Below, piece after piece: positions 1 to 11,700 of a stretch of 64,000 nucleotides of DNA (the stretch's first letter is position 1; each line of letters begins with the position of its first letter). The notes beneath the pieces are model-generated. The model was given only the letters and a program-made list of their open reading frames with translations. It was not told the DNA's origin and ran no database searches. The position numbers and the translations under genes were made by a program. The DNA is from Lindgomyces ingoldianus (Eukaryota > Ascomycota > Dothideomycetes > Pleosporales > Lindgomycetaceae): positions 547,692 to 611,691 of the forward strand of contig NW_022985201.1 in the NCBI RefSeq assembly GCF_010093535.1, in the 5' to 3' direction.

Positions 1-440
1 CTTTATATATTACTAGAGACATAAGAATTATTATATACTATTATAATAATTATTACTTTTACTACTTAAAATCTTTTTCTATAAAATATCTATTTATAGA
101 AATAGTAATTACTTAGTAATTACTATAGTAATTACTACGTACCTCTAGTAATAGTAATTACTATTACTAGAAAAATAGTAATTACTATAGCAATTACTAG
201 GCGCTTCTAGTAATAGTAATTACTAAGTAATTACTACGTACCTCTAGTAATAGTAGTTAGTATTACTAGAAAAATAGTAATTACTATAGCAATTACTAGG
301 CGCTTCTAGTAATAGTAATTACTATTACTAGGTACTTATAGTAATAGTAATTACTATTACTAGGTGCTTATAGTAATAGTAATTACTAGCACTTAGTAAT
401 TACTAAGTAATTACTATTACTAAAAAGTGGCAACCCTGGT
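1..440. repeat. AT-rich palindromic satellite-like array
   Basis: The stretch is built from AGTAATTACTA-type palindromes joined by short spacers (CGTACCTC, GGCGCTTC). The block around CGTACCTC recurs at about 138 and 237, a period of 99 bp, followed by shorter degenerate units. No coding potential is seen. It continues past the left window edge and ends near GGCAACCCTG at about 431. A similar AGTAATTACTA...GCAACCCTG junction occurs at 8795-8835 after the Copia element, so the Copia element may have landed in this type of repeat. Confidence 0.6.
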
Positions 441-1867
441 GTATAATGCCTTAGAAATAGTAAGGTGTTAGTAGAGCTTAATAAATACTACAGCCTTATT
501 AGCTAGGATATTATATAGTTGCTTTATATAGTTATTCTTCTTTCTCTATGCCTTCTAGAATTATATAACCTTCTTAGGCGTAAGGTTCTCTGCTGTAATA
601 TCTTGTGTAGGTAGAAGTTAGTATAGATTATATAGTAATTAAATTATATGTAGTAGGTACAAGCTTTAGGGAATCTTATGTAGAGCTGTGGCTACAGGAA
701 CATGTAGCTGCCTAGTTGTGCTCTTATACAGTAAGCTATTGCAAGGTAGTTGTACTAATTACAGAGAAAGTATTAGGTCTGCAGGTAATTTATACAGAGA
801 CATCCTCTATTATGTTAAGACTAGTAATAGTAGTAATAGTTTTATATAATGCTTTAGTAAAATAGTAAACATATGTTCTTCTTTTATAAGTTTATATAGT
901 GTAGTAGCCTTTATTATGTCCTTCTTAAAGCTAATGCCCTTGTTTTATAGAGTAGTAATTAGTTTTTGTAAGAATAGTTAGCTAAGATTTTTAAAGTATA
1001 TAAGCTCCTACTTTATAAAGTTATCTTAAAAGTTCTTAAGCGTACATACATCTGTTGCGCTTAACATGTAAAGTTCTATAATTAAGTTAGCTATGTATAA
1101 ATTAAGCTTATTCTTAGGTGTGTTATTTAATAGTTTAATTTTATTTACTTAATTTTTAATATTTATCTACTCTACTAGGGTCTTTACTAAGATGCCTATA
1201 AAAGGTATATATTAGTTATACATTAATATGTTATGTTAGCTAGTTATAGATAGAGCTAGCGTTGCTTGTTGCTTTATAGTAGTTAATTATGTGTTGTTGC
1301 GCGCTATCTTACTTCTTATTATACACTGCCTCTAAACAGCCTTGTGCAAAAAGATAAAACAGACCTTCTAGTGTTAAACAAGCACTACTATTTATATAAT
1401 ACCTTTAAATAGTATTATACAAACAGGTTTCTTACTTTTGCTTAGGTAACTAAATAAAGATTTATAGCTACTTACATATAAATTAAACTCTATTTTTACT
1501 CTTACTAATTTATAGTTAAAGTAGTAAGGAAAAAAATTCTTCTTATATATAAACTTTTAAATAAAAAGGTATAAGAAGAGCTTTCTTTTTTATAGTATTT
1601 AAACTACTAATTAGTGTTAAATAGACTCTCTGCTAGCTAGCACTTAGTGTTAGCAAATGCGTACAAGACAGAGAGGTTTGCACAGTGTAAACATCGCACA
1701 GGGGTGTTAGGTAACTAGTGTTAATTGCTTCTTGTTTGTTTCTATTGTACAAAGAAAAGGGGTTGATATAGTCCTAAACTCTGCGCACAGATCTCCGTGC
1801 ACAGGGATCCGGGCGCATCCGAGCCACGTGACTATCAACCAGGCGCCTGAATATCACTATTCAGACA
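441..1867 (-). mobile_element. Truncated inverted Copia-like LTR element
   Basis: This is a minus-strand relative of the 5' part of the Copia element at 2312. Its LTR lies at 1615-1867 (TGTTAA...CAGACA on the plus strand) and internal sequence runs left to about 441, where homology stops at TATAATGCC. The internal part matches 2578-3749 in inverted orientation, forming an inverted repeat of about 1.2 kb per arm. The outer part of its LTR (about 1740-1867) has diverged from the 2312 LTR, so it is a different subfamily member. A second LTR is not visible. C-to-T and G-to-A changes typical of RIP are pervasive. Confidence 0.7.
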
Positions 1868-2311
1868 GTTTATTTTATTTATTTAGTTTATTTTATTTAT
1901 TTAGTTTATTTTATTTATTTTATTTATTTAGTTTATTTTATTTATTTAGTTTATTTTATTTATTTTAGTTATTTCTTTTACTTTAGTTATTTTTATATTT
2001 AAGTTACTTAGTTTATTTAAGTTACTTAGTTTATTTAAGTTACTTAGTTTATTTAAGTTACTTAGTTTATTTAAGTTATTTAATTATTTAAGTTATTTAA
2101 TTATTTAGCTTATTTAAGTTACTTAGTTTACTTAAGTTATTTAGTTTATTTAGATTATTTAAATTATTTAGTTAAATTATTTTACTTAGTTTACTAAGTT
2201 TATCTAAATATAGTAGTCTAAGTAAAATAATAAAAATAAAGTTAAAAGTGCTATAAATTTTAAATAGCTAATTAAGACTTATGTTATACTTTTATACTAT
2301 ATTTAGTAAAT
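1868..2311. repeat. T-rich low-complexity tandem repeat
   Basis: Between the inverted LTR and the next element lies a TTTATTTAG / TTTAAGTTACTTAG array. An 18-bp unit (TTACTTAGTTTATTTAAG) repeats several times around 1990-2080. An ORF at 1732-1968 reads through the edge of this array and is dominated by the FYLFSL repeat it encodes, so it is not a gene. The last five bases, TAAAT at 2307-2311, are the target duplication of the following element. Confidence 0.7.
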
Positions 2312-2577
2312 TGTCCGTACGCAGCAGCAGCGTCGCGGCCTAGATACAAGCGATCACGCACGAGCAGGATCACGTATCTATGTCACATGATGCTCGTGCG
2401 CGAACCTCTGTGCGCGAACATCTAGATATCCCCCTTTTCCTCTGTACAGAGGAAAAACAAGAAGTAATTAACACTAGTTACCTAACACCTCTATGTAATG
2501 TTTACACTGTGCAAACCTCTCTGTCTTGTACGCATTTGCTAACACTAAGTGCTAGCTAGTAAAAAGTTTATTTAACA
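2312..2577 (+). repeat. 5' LTR of the Copia-type element
   Basis: It is 266 bp, the same length as the 3' LTR. Its left part keeps CG dinucleotides (GCGTCGCGGCC) that are TG/CA in the 3' copy, while its right end (AGTAAAAAGTTTATTTAACA) is more mutated than in the 3' copy. RIP was therefore uneven along the pair. Confidence 0.85.
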
Positions 2578-3754
2578 CTAATTAGTAGTTTAAATACTAT
2601 AAAAAAAAAAGCTTTTCTTATACCTTTTTATTTAAAAGTTTATGTATAAAAAGAATTCTTTTCTTTACTACTTTAACTATAAATTAGTAAGAGTAAAAAT
2701 AAAGTTTAATTTACATATAAATAGCTATAAATCTTTATTTAGTTACCTAAGCAAAAGTAAGAAACCTGTTTATATAATACTATTTAAAGGTATTATATAA
2801 ATAGTAGTGCTTATTTAACACTAGAAGGTCTGTTTTATCTTTTTGCATAAGGCTGTTTAGAGGTAGCGTACAATAAGAAGTAAGACAGCGTGTAACAACG
2901 CATAACTAACTACTATAGAGTAACAAGCAACGCTAGCTCTATCTATAACTAGCTAGCATAATGTATTAACATATAACTAATATGTACCTTTTATAAGCAT
3001 CTTAGCAAAGACTTTAGTAGAGTAAATAAATATTAAAAATTAAGTAAATAAAATTAAACTATTAAATAACACACTTAAAAAAAAGCTTAATTTATATGTA
3101 GCTAACTTAATTATAAAACTCTACATGTTAAGTGTAATAAACATATGTAGACTTAAAAACTTTTAAAATAACTTTATAAAGTAAAAGCTTATACACTTTA
3201 AAAATCTTAGCTAATTATTTTTATAAAAACTAATTACTACTCTATAAAATAAAAGCATTAGCTTTAAAAAGAACATAATAAAAGCTACTACACTATATAA
3301 ACTTATAAAAAAAGAACACACATTTACTATTTTACTAGAGTATTATATAAAACTATTACTACTATTGCTAGTCTTAACATAATAGAGAATGTCTCTGTAT
3401 AAATTACCTATAGACCTAATACTTTCTCTATAATTAGTATAACTACCTTGTAATAGCTTACTGTACAAGAGTATAACTAGGCAGCTACATATTCCTGTAG
3501 CTACAGCTCTGCATAAGATTCCCTAAAGCTTGTACCTACTATATATAATTTAATTACTATATAATTTATACTAACTTCTACTTATATAAGATATTACAGC
3601 AGAGAACCTTACACCTAAGAAGGTTATATAATTCTAAAAAGCATAAAGGAAAAAGAATAACTACATAGAGTAACTATATAATATTCTAGCTAATAAGGCT
3701 ATAGTATTTATTAAGCTCTGCTAACACCTTACTATCTTTAAGGCATTATATGCA

Positions 3755-4043
3755 TGTAACAGCGCAGGCAAAACAATGGGTCTAAATGCAGTATAAATCC
3801 ACTTAGAGGCATATAGGAGTGCGTGGGGACTTAGAGACCTGGGAATACTAATAACACCTATAGGCCTTGTACGTAGGATATTAGAAAACTACTAAGCTAG
3901 CTACAGGGCAAGGTGCGACTAAATACATAAGGGAATAGGGGTAACAGCAGGGGACTAGGTTAAGTTATAGTTAGGGCTAATACAGGGACCCTTTAGATAG
4001 GATCTAAGCAACCTAAGATAGAACAATTTGTAGAATTGTTACA
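3755..4043 (-). repeat. Solo LTR (TGTAAC...GTTACA family), RIP-mutated copy
   Basis: This 289-bp insertion lies in the Copia interior. It starts TGTAACAGCG, ends TTGTTACA and is flanked by ATGCA on both sides (3750-3754 and 4044-4048). It matches the copy at 59148-59440 in the same orientation and the copy at 18001-18290 in the opposite one. It carries many more transitions than those two copies. No internal retroelement sequence accompanies it, so it is a solo LTR or a very short LTR-like element. Strand is given relative to the 18001 copy. Confidence 0.85.
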
Positions 4044-7000
4044 ATGCAAGCATCTTTTTTAATATTCTTAAAAGGCGCGTACACATGTTCTACCTTTACA
4101 ATATTAGTCTAGGATAATTATAGAAGTTACTATATAAGTAGCTTAGTAATTACTTTAATACTAACATAAACTATAACTAGTATTAGACAGATTAAATAAT
4201 AATAAGCTTTATATAAAGTAAGTAAAAAAACTTTATAAAAACTCTACATAAAGCTTTTAAAGCTATAATTAATAAACTTACTTTTATATAAAAAGCTCTT
4301 AGTTTATAATTCTAAGGCAAGATACTACTTTACACTACTATTATATAAGCATGCTAAGAGTAACTTAAACTTAAATAAGCAATGTTCTTAATTAAGCTTA
4401 CATATAAGGCACTATACAGTAACCTTTATTTAGCACTTTAGGTTATAATTAATTAACAGAATAATGCATTTATAAATAAATTCTAAGACATGTACTACAC
4501 TAATAAGTAATATAGCTTACTATGTACACATAGCTATTAACAACATAGAAGAAGCCTAAGGGAATATAAAGAATTATCTAGACTATAGTCCTTTACATAA
4601 TTAAAGTAATGCTTTGTTTATTATAAAAAAAAATATTAGTTAATAAATTATTCTTATATAAATTAATTTTATGCAAAACACTAATATATCTCTTTATATA
4701 AAGAATTTTATAATAAGACACTAATATGTAAAAAAGTAAATATATATATTTAAAAGTTTAAAGGCAAACTAAAGTAAAAGAAAAAAAAGTTGCATAATAA
4801 TAATAACTTAAATAAAAAGAAAAGTAAGAAGATTATTAACTACTTTACTAATACTGCATTTTTTTACTGCGTGACTGTAGAGGACATCTATAGCCTAGAA
4901 CCTAAAGAATACGCAGAATAGTTTATTCTTAAAGATTAATACTATACAGTATACTAAGGTAAACTATAGGATACTAGCGTAGTAAAAATCTCTACTATAA
5001 AGAAGTTATAACTTAAAGCATACTTATAAGAATTCTCTTATACAAAAGTAGACTAAACACTAAGAAAGAAAAGTATTAGCTTTAAAAAATAAAAATTAAT
5101 AAAATTAATTAGTACTATATAAATTACTAACTTAGTTAGTAATGTAATGTATTACATTCTAGACACTCTAACACTGTTTCTACTATCTCTAGCAGACGCA
5201 GACTAAATAGGTGTGTACTTTAATAATGTTCTAAATGTTATTATACATAAAGATAAAACTACTATCCTTATTATATAAAAATAAGAACACTTTTTTTTTA
5301 ATGTTAGTAAAAAAAAATTTATGTCTTTCTTTACTAAATTAGAACTCTACTGCCTCTACTACTAATTTAGACACTTCTGCATAGAGAGACTCTAAAAGAT
5401 GCTAACTAGCGCTAGCTACAACATTAATGCTGTAGTGCTAGAAGAGATTAAGAAGTTCTGCTACCTCTACTAATTATATAACTAGGCTTTATAAAAATTT
5501 AAGTTTATAATTAAAAATAATACCTACTTTAACTATAAAGTTATTATTAATGTTATATAAATTAATAATAAAAATGTTTTATATATTATTAATATAGATA
5601 TATTATTTTAGGCTGCTACATTTCTAAAATCTATGTCCACATAAGATACCTAAGATGTACTGTGCAAATGCTAAATTAACACTTATTAAGAACCCCTAGA
5701 CTATATTATATATAACTTTAGTATAAACTTTGCTTTAAAAGATTTTTAAGCTTATATAAAAATTATAAAAGCTACATATAGGCAGATGCCTATAAAAGCA
5801 TATTAGGCAGTTAGAAAGGTTAAGTGTGCGCATGCACTTCTCTAACAAGTGTTTAACATCCTAAAGACTAAGCTAGGTAACTATATAAATAATAAGGCTA
5901 TTCTATAGATAGTAGTTAAGGCTCTAAATAACACAGCTAGCCTACATAGTCTAGTACCTACACTGCTAGTCTTTAGGGCATACCTAAGAATTAACCTAAA
6001 CTCTTTACTATTACTAGACATTATTACATAAGCAAGCGCTATATAAAAGGTAATAAAGATACTTTAAAAAGACTATATAAAAGTAAATATTAATTATATA
6101 ATTAACACTTATAATAGCCTTATAATATATAAAGTTCTTAACTTCCCTCTTAGCTTAGAGATTATAGCATAGAGAGAGAAGAAAGGCTAGACTAGCCTAT
6201 ATAAAATTAAGAGCATTAAAGAAAGAGATATTATTATTAAGAGAAAAAATAGCTTACTAAAGCTCTAATGTACACAGGTTAAACTATACTATAAAAAAAA
6301 AAAAGACAACTTACTTATAATAGATAACCTAGATAAACTAATCTCTATATAAAAAGATCTTTTAAAGAAAAGGAAAAGAAAACAGCTTTATAAAAATGTT
6401 ATAAAAGTAAAACTAAAGCCTACTATAGACTAAGCCCCTTAGAATAGTAATGCTGCACTAGTGTAAAAAGAAGATATAAATACTAAAAAAAGTAAAAGGT
6501 AAAAAAAACTTGCATAAAGTCTAGACTAGGTATTTCTAACCTAGAAAAAAAAAATAATTAGGCTTTATTTATTAAGCTTTATATAGATAGTATAATTACT
6601 ACACCTAAAAAACTATTTAAGAAATTAGACTGTATAGAAATAAACACTCTAATTACTAATAGCACTTTTAAAGTTATAGTGTATAACTTAATAAAGTATA
6701 AAGGTTAGATTTTTAACTTCTACTTTATATAAAAAGTAAAAGGTAAAATAACTTAACTATATAAAAAATTCTGCCTAGTGTTTACTAGCTACTTAAATAA
6801 AGAAAAAAAAGAAATTTTTACTTAGTTACTAACTATTTAAAGAATAAGCTAAAGACTACTTTTAGCTATAAAAGTAAGCTTAAAAGCTACATATAAAATG
6901 CATTTTAAACTATGTAATATTATATAAGTATATATCTAATTAATAGATAAGCTTATGCGCACGCTGTATATAAAGCTACTAAAGGAGATGCGCTAGAGCT

Positions 7001-8523
7001 TTCTACTAAATATAATACTCTAAGTTGTATAACTCTTATATAGAGCTACTAAATTAGAACTGTATTAGTTTAAAATATATTATAACTACTATAAAAAAAA
7101 GCTACACATGCATATTTTTTTATATAACCCCTACCTTTTAATTACTAATAAAAGAGAGCACACTTTTAGTATTACTAGCCTATAAACAGATAATACTTTA
7201 AGCATTATAATAAAAAATTTTATATAAAGAGAAAAAAAAAAACTATAAAAAGTAAAGTTTTATATAAAAAGTAAAACTATTTTAGTAAAAAAGCAGCTTA
7301 TTAAGTTTAATAGTAAAAAAATTAAACTTACACATAACATAGTAGTTTTTACTTAAAAAAAATAAGTAAGCTACTTTTATATAATTAACCTAAAGAATAA
7401 AAATGCTGCATAACAATATGTTAAGTAATATGTAAGAGAGGTATACATTATATCTATGTGTTAACTAAAGGCAGCATTTAACTTGTCTATTACTATATAA
7501 ACTATAGACTTTTTATATAATAACATTAATGCACTTAACACATAAATCTAATAGTAGATAAATAATAATAAGCGCAGTTTTACCTTCTTACTATTATAGC
7601 TTAATTATGCAAAGCTGTTTATTTTTATAAATAAATTATTTACTAATAATAAGAACCTTAGCTTATAGCTAGAATTTTTAATTATATTAAGTAATAAAAA
7701 CTATATAAAGTAAAGTAACTACTTTAAAATACTAAGTAACATTATACACTAGAATTCTACTAAGTGTAAAAAAGTAACTAAGAGTGTCTTTACTAGTAAA
7801 CTATATAGAATAGTTAAAGAGTTTAATAATGTAATTACTTTTAGTATAACTTTATAGTAAATTATATAAATGCTTAAACTACTACTAATTCTAGTAGTAA
7901 TTTATATAGATTTAAGGTCTTTATATAATTACCTTATTAAGCTAGGCACTACTAGTAAAAAGTAACTTATAATTAACATTATGTTACTCTATAAATTATA
8001 TAAAAAAAGGGAAATTACTAAAATAAAGTAAATTAATAGTAAAAATAACTTAGTAGATGTATATATAAAGAAAACACTAAACTAGGCTTTTTAATTATTA
8101 GTTTTAACTAACTACCTCTCTGTCTAGATAGAAGCATCTGTAGACTAGCTAGATTCTGTGCGCAAAAATGCTTTAAACTAACTAGACTAATAACGCCTTT
8201 ATATAAAGCTTATTTTCTTTTGTTTTATTTTTTTTATTATACACACTTATTTTTTTTATTATAAGGATCTGTTACTGTTAGCACTGTATAAAAAAAGAAA
8301 AGAGCTAGGGGATTATATAGTAAAGCTTAAAAAGCAAAAGATAAAGAAAAAAAAAAGCTATTTATATAGCATAACTAGCTTATTCTAACACACAGCATTA
8401 CTAAGGCAAGTCTTAATAAATAAGGTAGAGTAAAGGTAGAACATAATTAGATAGACCTACATAGACAGAAAGGAGGTAACATGTATAGAAGGTAACTTTT
8501 TAGATAAAAAGAAAAGTTGCTAG

Positions 8524-8789
8524 TGTTTATACACAGCAGCAGTGTTGCAGCCTAGATACAAGCAATCACGCACAAGCAGGATCACGTATCTATGTCACAT
8601 AATGCTTGTGCGTAAACCTCTGTGCGTAAACATCTAGATATCCCCCTTTTCCTTTATATAGAAGAAAAATAAGAAGTAATTAACACTAGTTACCTAACAC
8701 CCCTGTGCAATGTTTACACTGTGCAAACCTCTCTGTCTTGTACGCATTTGCTAACACTAAGTGCTAGCTAGCAGAGAGTCTATTCAACA
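8524..8789 (+). repeat. 3' LTR of the Copia-type element
   Basis: It is 266 bp, begins TGTTTATACACAGC and ends AGTCTATTCAACA, followed directly by the target duplication TAAAT. Most differences from the 5' LTR are transitions. Confidence 0.85.
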
Positions 8790-8794
8790 TAAAT

Positions 8795-11700
8795 AGTAAT
8801 TACTAGATTACTATAGTAAACAGCAACCCTGCTATAAGAGAGCAGATTTCTGCTTCTAGATCTAGTCTATTGTAAACTAATCCTTCTAGTGTTTTTTTAA
8901 AATATAGTAAATTCTTCTATGTCTTCTTCTTTACCTTTAAAGTAGTTAGCTTGCCTGCTTAAAGCATCTACTTACTAGTTGCTAGTGCCTGCTACGTGTT
9001 TTATAATAAAGTTAAACTAAGCTATTTCTATACTCTATTATATGTGCATTAGCAATAGTTTCTTAGTTGTTATAAAAGTAGTTAGGTTTACATAGTTAGT
9101 ATATATAGTAAACTGCTAACCTATTTTTTATAACTTTATTTTTTATATTCTTGTTGCATTTACTATTGCTTTAAGTTCTTTGTCTAGGATAGTATATTTT
9201 TGTTTTAAGAGAGAGAATTTTACTAAGTAATATGCTACTAGATGCTATTGTCTGTTTTCTTGTTTTTAGAGAAGTGCTGCTTCTTTAGCTCTTTTTAATG
9301 CGTCTATATGTATCTTAGTTTTAAAAGTTAAGTTGTACATTTATATTACTAGTTTACTAGTTATTATTTTTTTTAAGTTCCTAAAAGCTTTCTTTTATTA
9401 AGAGAGTCTAAATAAACTTAAAGTATAGTCCTTCCTTAGTTATTGCGTTTATAAGGGGTAGTGTAATCTTTAAATAGTTTTTAATTATTCTTTACATATA
9501 TTCTGTTAGGCCTAAGAATTCTCTAACTTTTTTTACGCTAGTAGGCGCTAGCTATTCTATTACTTTTTTAACTTTTATAGAATTTATCTTAACTTCTTTT
9601 TTATTAATAATAAATCTAAGGTATCTAGTTTCTTATATATTTAATTTGTATTTTAAGAGTTATAAGTAAAGTTTATATTTTTATAGTTAGTCTAGTACTA
9701 GTTTTACTTTCTTTACATAATCTAGTTTGTTGCCTTTAGTGTAGATAAGAATGTTGTCTAAGTATACTAGTATAAAGATATCTAGGTATAAGTTAAGTGC
9801 TGTGTTAATTACTTATTAAAAGGTAGCTAGTGCATTAGTTAGTTTAAATAGTATAATAAGAAGTTTATATAGTTCTTCTAAGGTTTAAAATGCTGTTATC
9901 TATTTATAGCCTTCCTTAATTCTTATCTTATTAAATCTGTCTTGTATGTTAAACTTTGTAAAATGCAGTGTTTTATAGAGCTAGTTTATTATATCTTATA
10001 TAATAAGCAATAGAAACTAGTCTTAGATAGTATTTTTATTAAGAGTTTAGTAATTTTAGTAGACTTTTATCTTCCCTCTTTTCTTCTTTGCAAATACTAC
10101 TACTAATGCTATTAAGCTGTTGCTTTCTTAGATGTAACCTTTTACTAGCATTTTATCTATGTATTCTTGTAGAGCTTTTTTCTAAATTTTTGTAAGAAGT
10201 CTTAGCTTATGTGTCTTTAGCTGCAGGTTTAGTTTTAGGTTTATAGCGTAATCTTATAGTTAGTGGGGTGGCAGTTCTTCTAGGTCTTCTAGTGTTTTAA
10301 ACATGTTCTAGTAGTTATAGTATTTTTTAAAGATTTTATGTTTCTTTTCTTATGCTATTTAATACATTTCTGCCTATTTTATTTCTTTGTCTTTAATTAT
10401 TTCTTTAAGTGTAGTTTCTGTCGCGTACAGCTATCCGTCTATATATATTCTTCTGCTGTGCTAGCTAGAAGGTTAACCTTTTAGCAAAACGCAACAGTTA
10501 TAAGCCTAGTTTGCAGCGTAGTGTAGATAGTTAGCGCTTAAAAATTTGCACACCCCTACTCTACTAATAGGATTGCATTATCCCTAAGCACTGTGTGTTT
10601 AATTTCTACGCTTAGTAAAAAGCATTTAGACAGTGCGTCTATTATAGAGGATACCTTACTAGATCTGTCTCTAAGTTCTGTTGCGTAGGCTAGAAGAGTG
10701 TGTTAAGGTTGTTTTACTATGTTTTACCTCTCTTATTCTACAGTTTAAGCTAGGGGGTGTGTCGCGTACAGCTATCCGTCTATATATATCCTTCTGCTGT
10801 GCTAGCTAGAAGGTTAACCTTTTAGCAAAACGCAATAGTTTTCTTAAGTTTTTTTAATTATTTAAATAGCGCAGGCTTCTAGTTCCTAATAGAGGAATTT
10901 TTATAGTTTTCTTATCTTAAGATGCTATTCTGCTTTCTGTTTTACTTATTTATAAAACTAATAGTTATCTTTTTAGCATGCTTACTATAGTGTAGTAGCA
11001 TGTTATTTAAAGGTTTTAATAGTTATGTTCTTCTAGTTAATTTCTAGGTTATGCCTATATAGCTAGTTATACCTAAGTATTGCTTAATATTTTCTACTAA
11101 AGAGTAGAATACTTATAGATCTCTATTTAAGAGTGTCTTTTATTTCTAGCTATAACTTAACTGTTTCTAGTTATATGTAGCTGTTTCTAAATTTAATTAA
11201 AGAGGCGTTAGCTAAAGAGACTTTATAGGGTTTTTTTTTTACTTAATATAGTATGTCTTGCTAATTTACCTAGCTAGAGTTAATAGCAGTGAATGTACAG
11301 CTGCTATCTATTAGTGCAACTTCTTTTTATCTGTCTAGTGTAAACTTTATAGTAAAGCTTTTTCTAATTTCTTATTCTACTACTACTAAGACTTTAGTGT
11401 TATAAAAGATTTCTTTATAATTAAATGTGTTATCTAGTTTAACATTTTCTATGTTATTTTTATGTTTACTTATCTAGTCTATCTAGAGTCTATGTCGCTA
11501 ATGTCCCTAGATTATGCAGTTGTCTACTAAGAAGTCTCTATCCTTAACCTAATAGTGTTAGGGGAGCTAGTTGTTTTGTCTTTGTGCCTTTTATTAGAAA
11601 TAGTAGAAAGTACAGTTTCTATGCTTCTTATAATTAGTCTATGCTTCCTGTTTATAGCCTAGTCCTGTGCTACAATGTAGACAGTTTAGCATTTTACATT

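Larger units (their letters stand above)
2312..8789 (+). mobile_element. Full-length Copia-type LTR retrotransposon, RIP-inactivated
   Basis: A 6478-bp element has two 266-bp LTRs (2312-2577 and 8524-8789), both starting TGT and ending ACA, and is flanked by the duplication TAAAT (2307-2311 and 8790-8794). The interior has no long ORF and is rich in TA. Reading through stops at 7609-7716 gives AKLFIFINKLFTNNKNLSL then stop then LEFLII, which resembles the Ty1/Copia RNase H region with acidic residues turned to Asn and a Gln codon turned to stop, as C-to-T/G-to-A mutation would do. RNase H near the 3' end fits Copia order (integrase, RT, RNase H). A solo LTR is inserted at 3755-4043. I did not locate the RT or integrase motifs with confidence. 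Confidence 0.8.

Noticed and set aside
1732..1968. 78-codon ORF with FYLFSL repeats
   Set aside because: It is translation of the T-rich tandem repeat adjoining an LTR; no gene signal.
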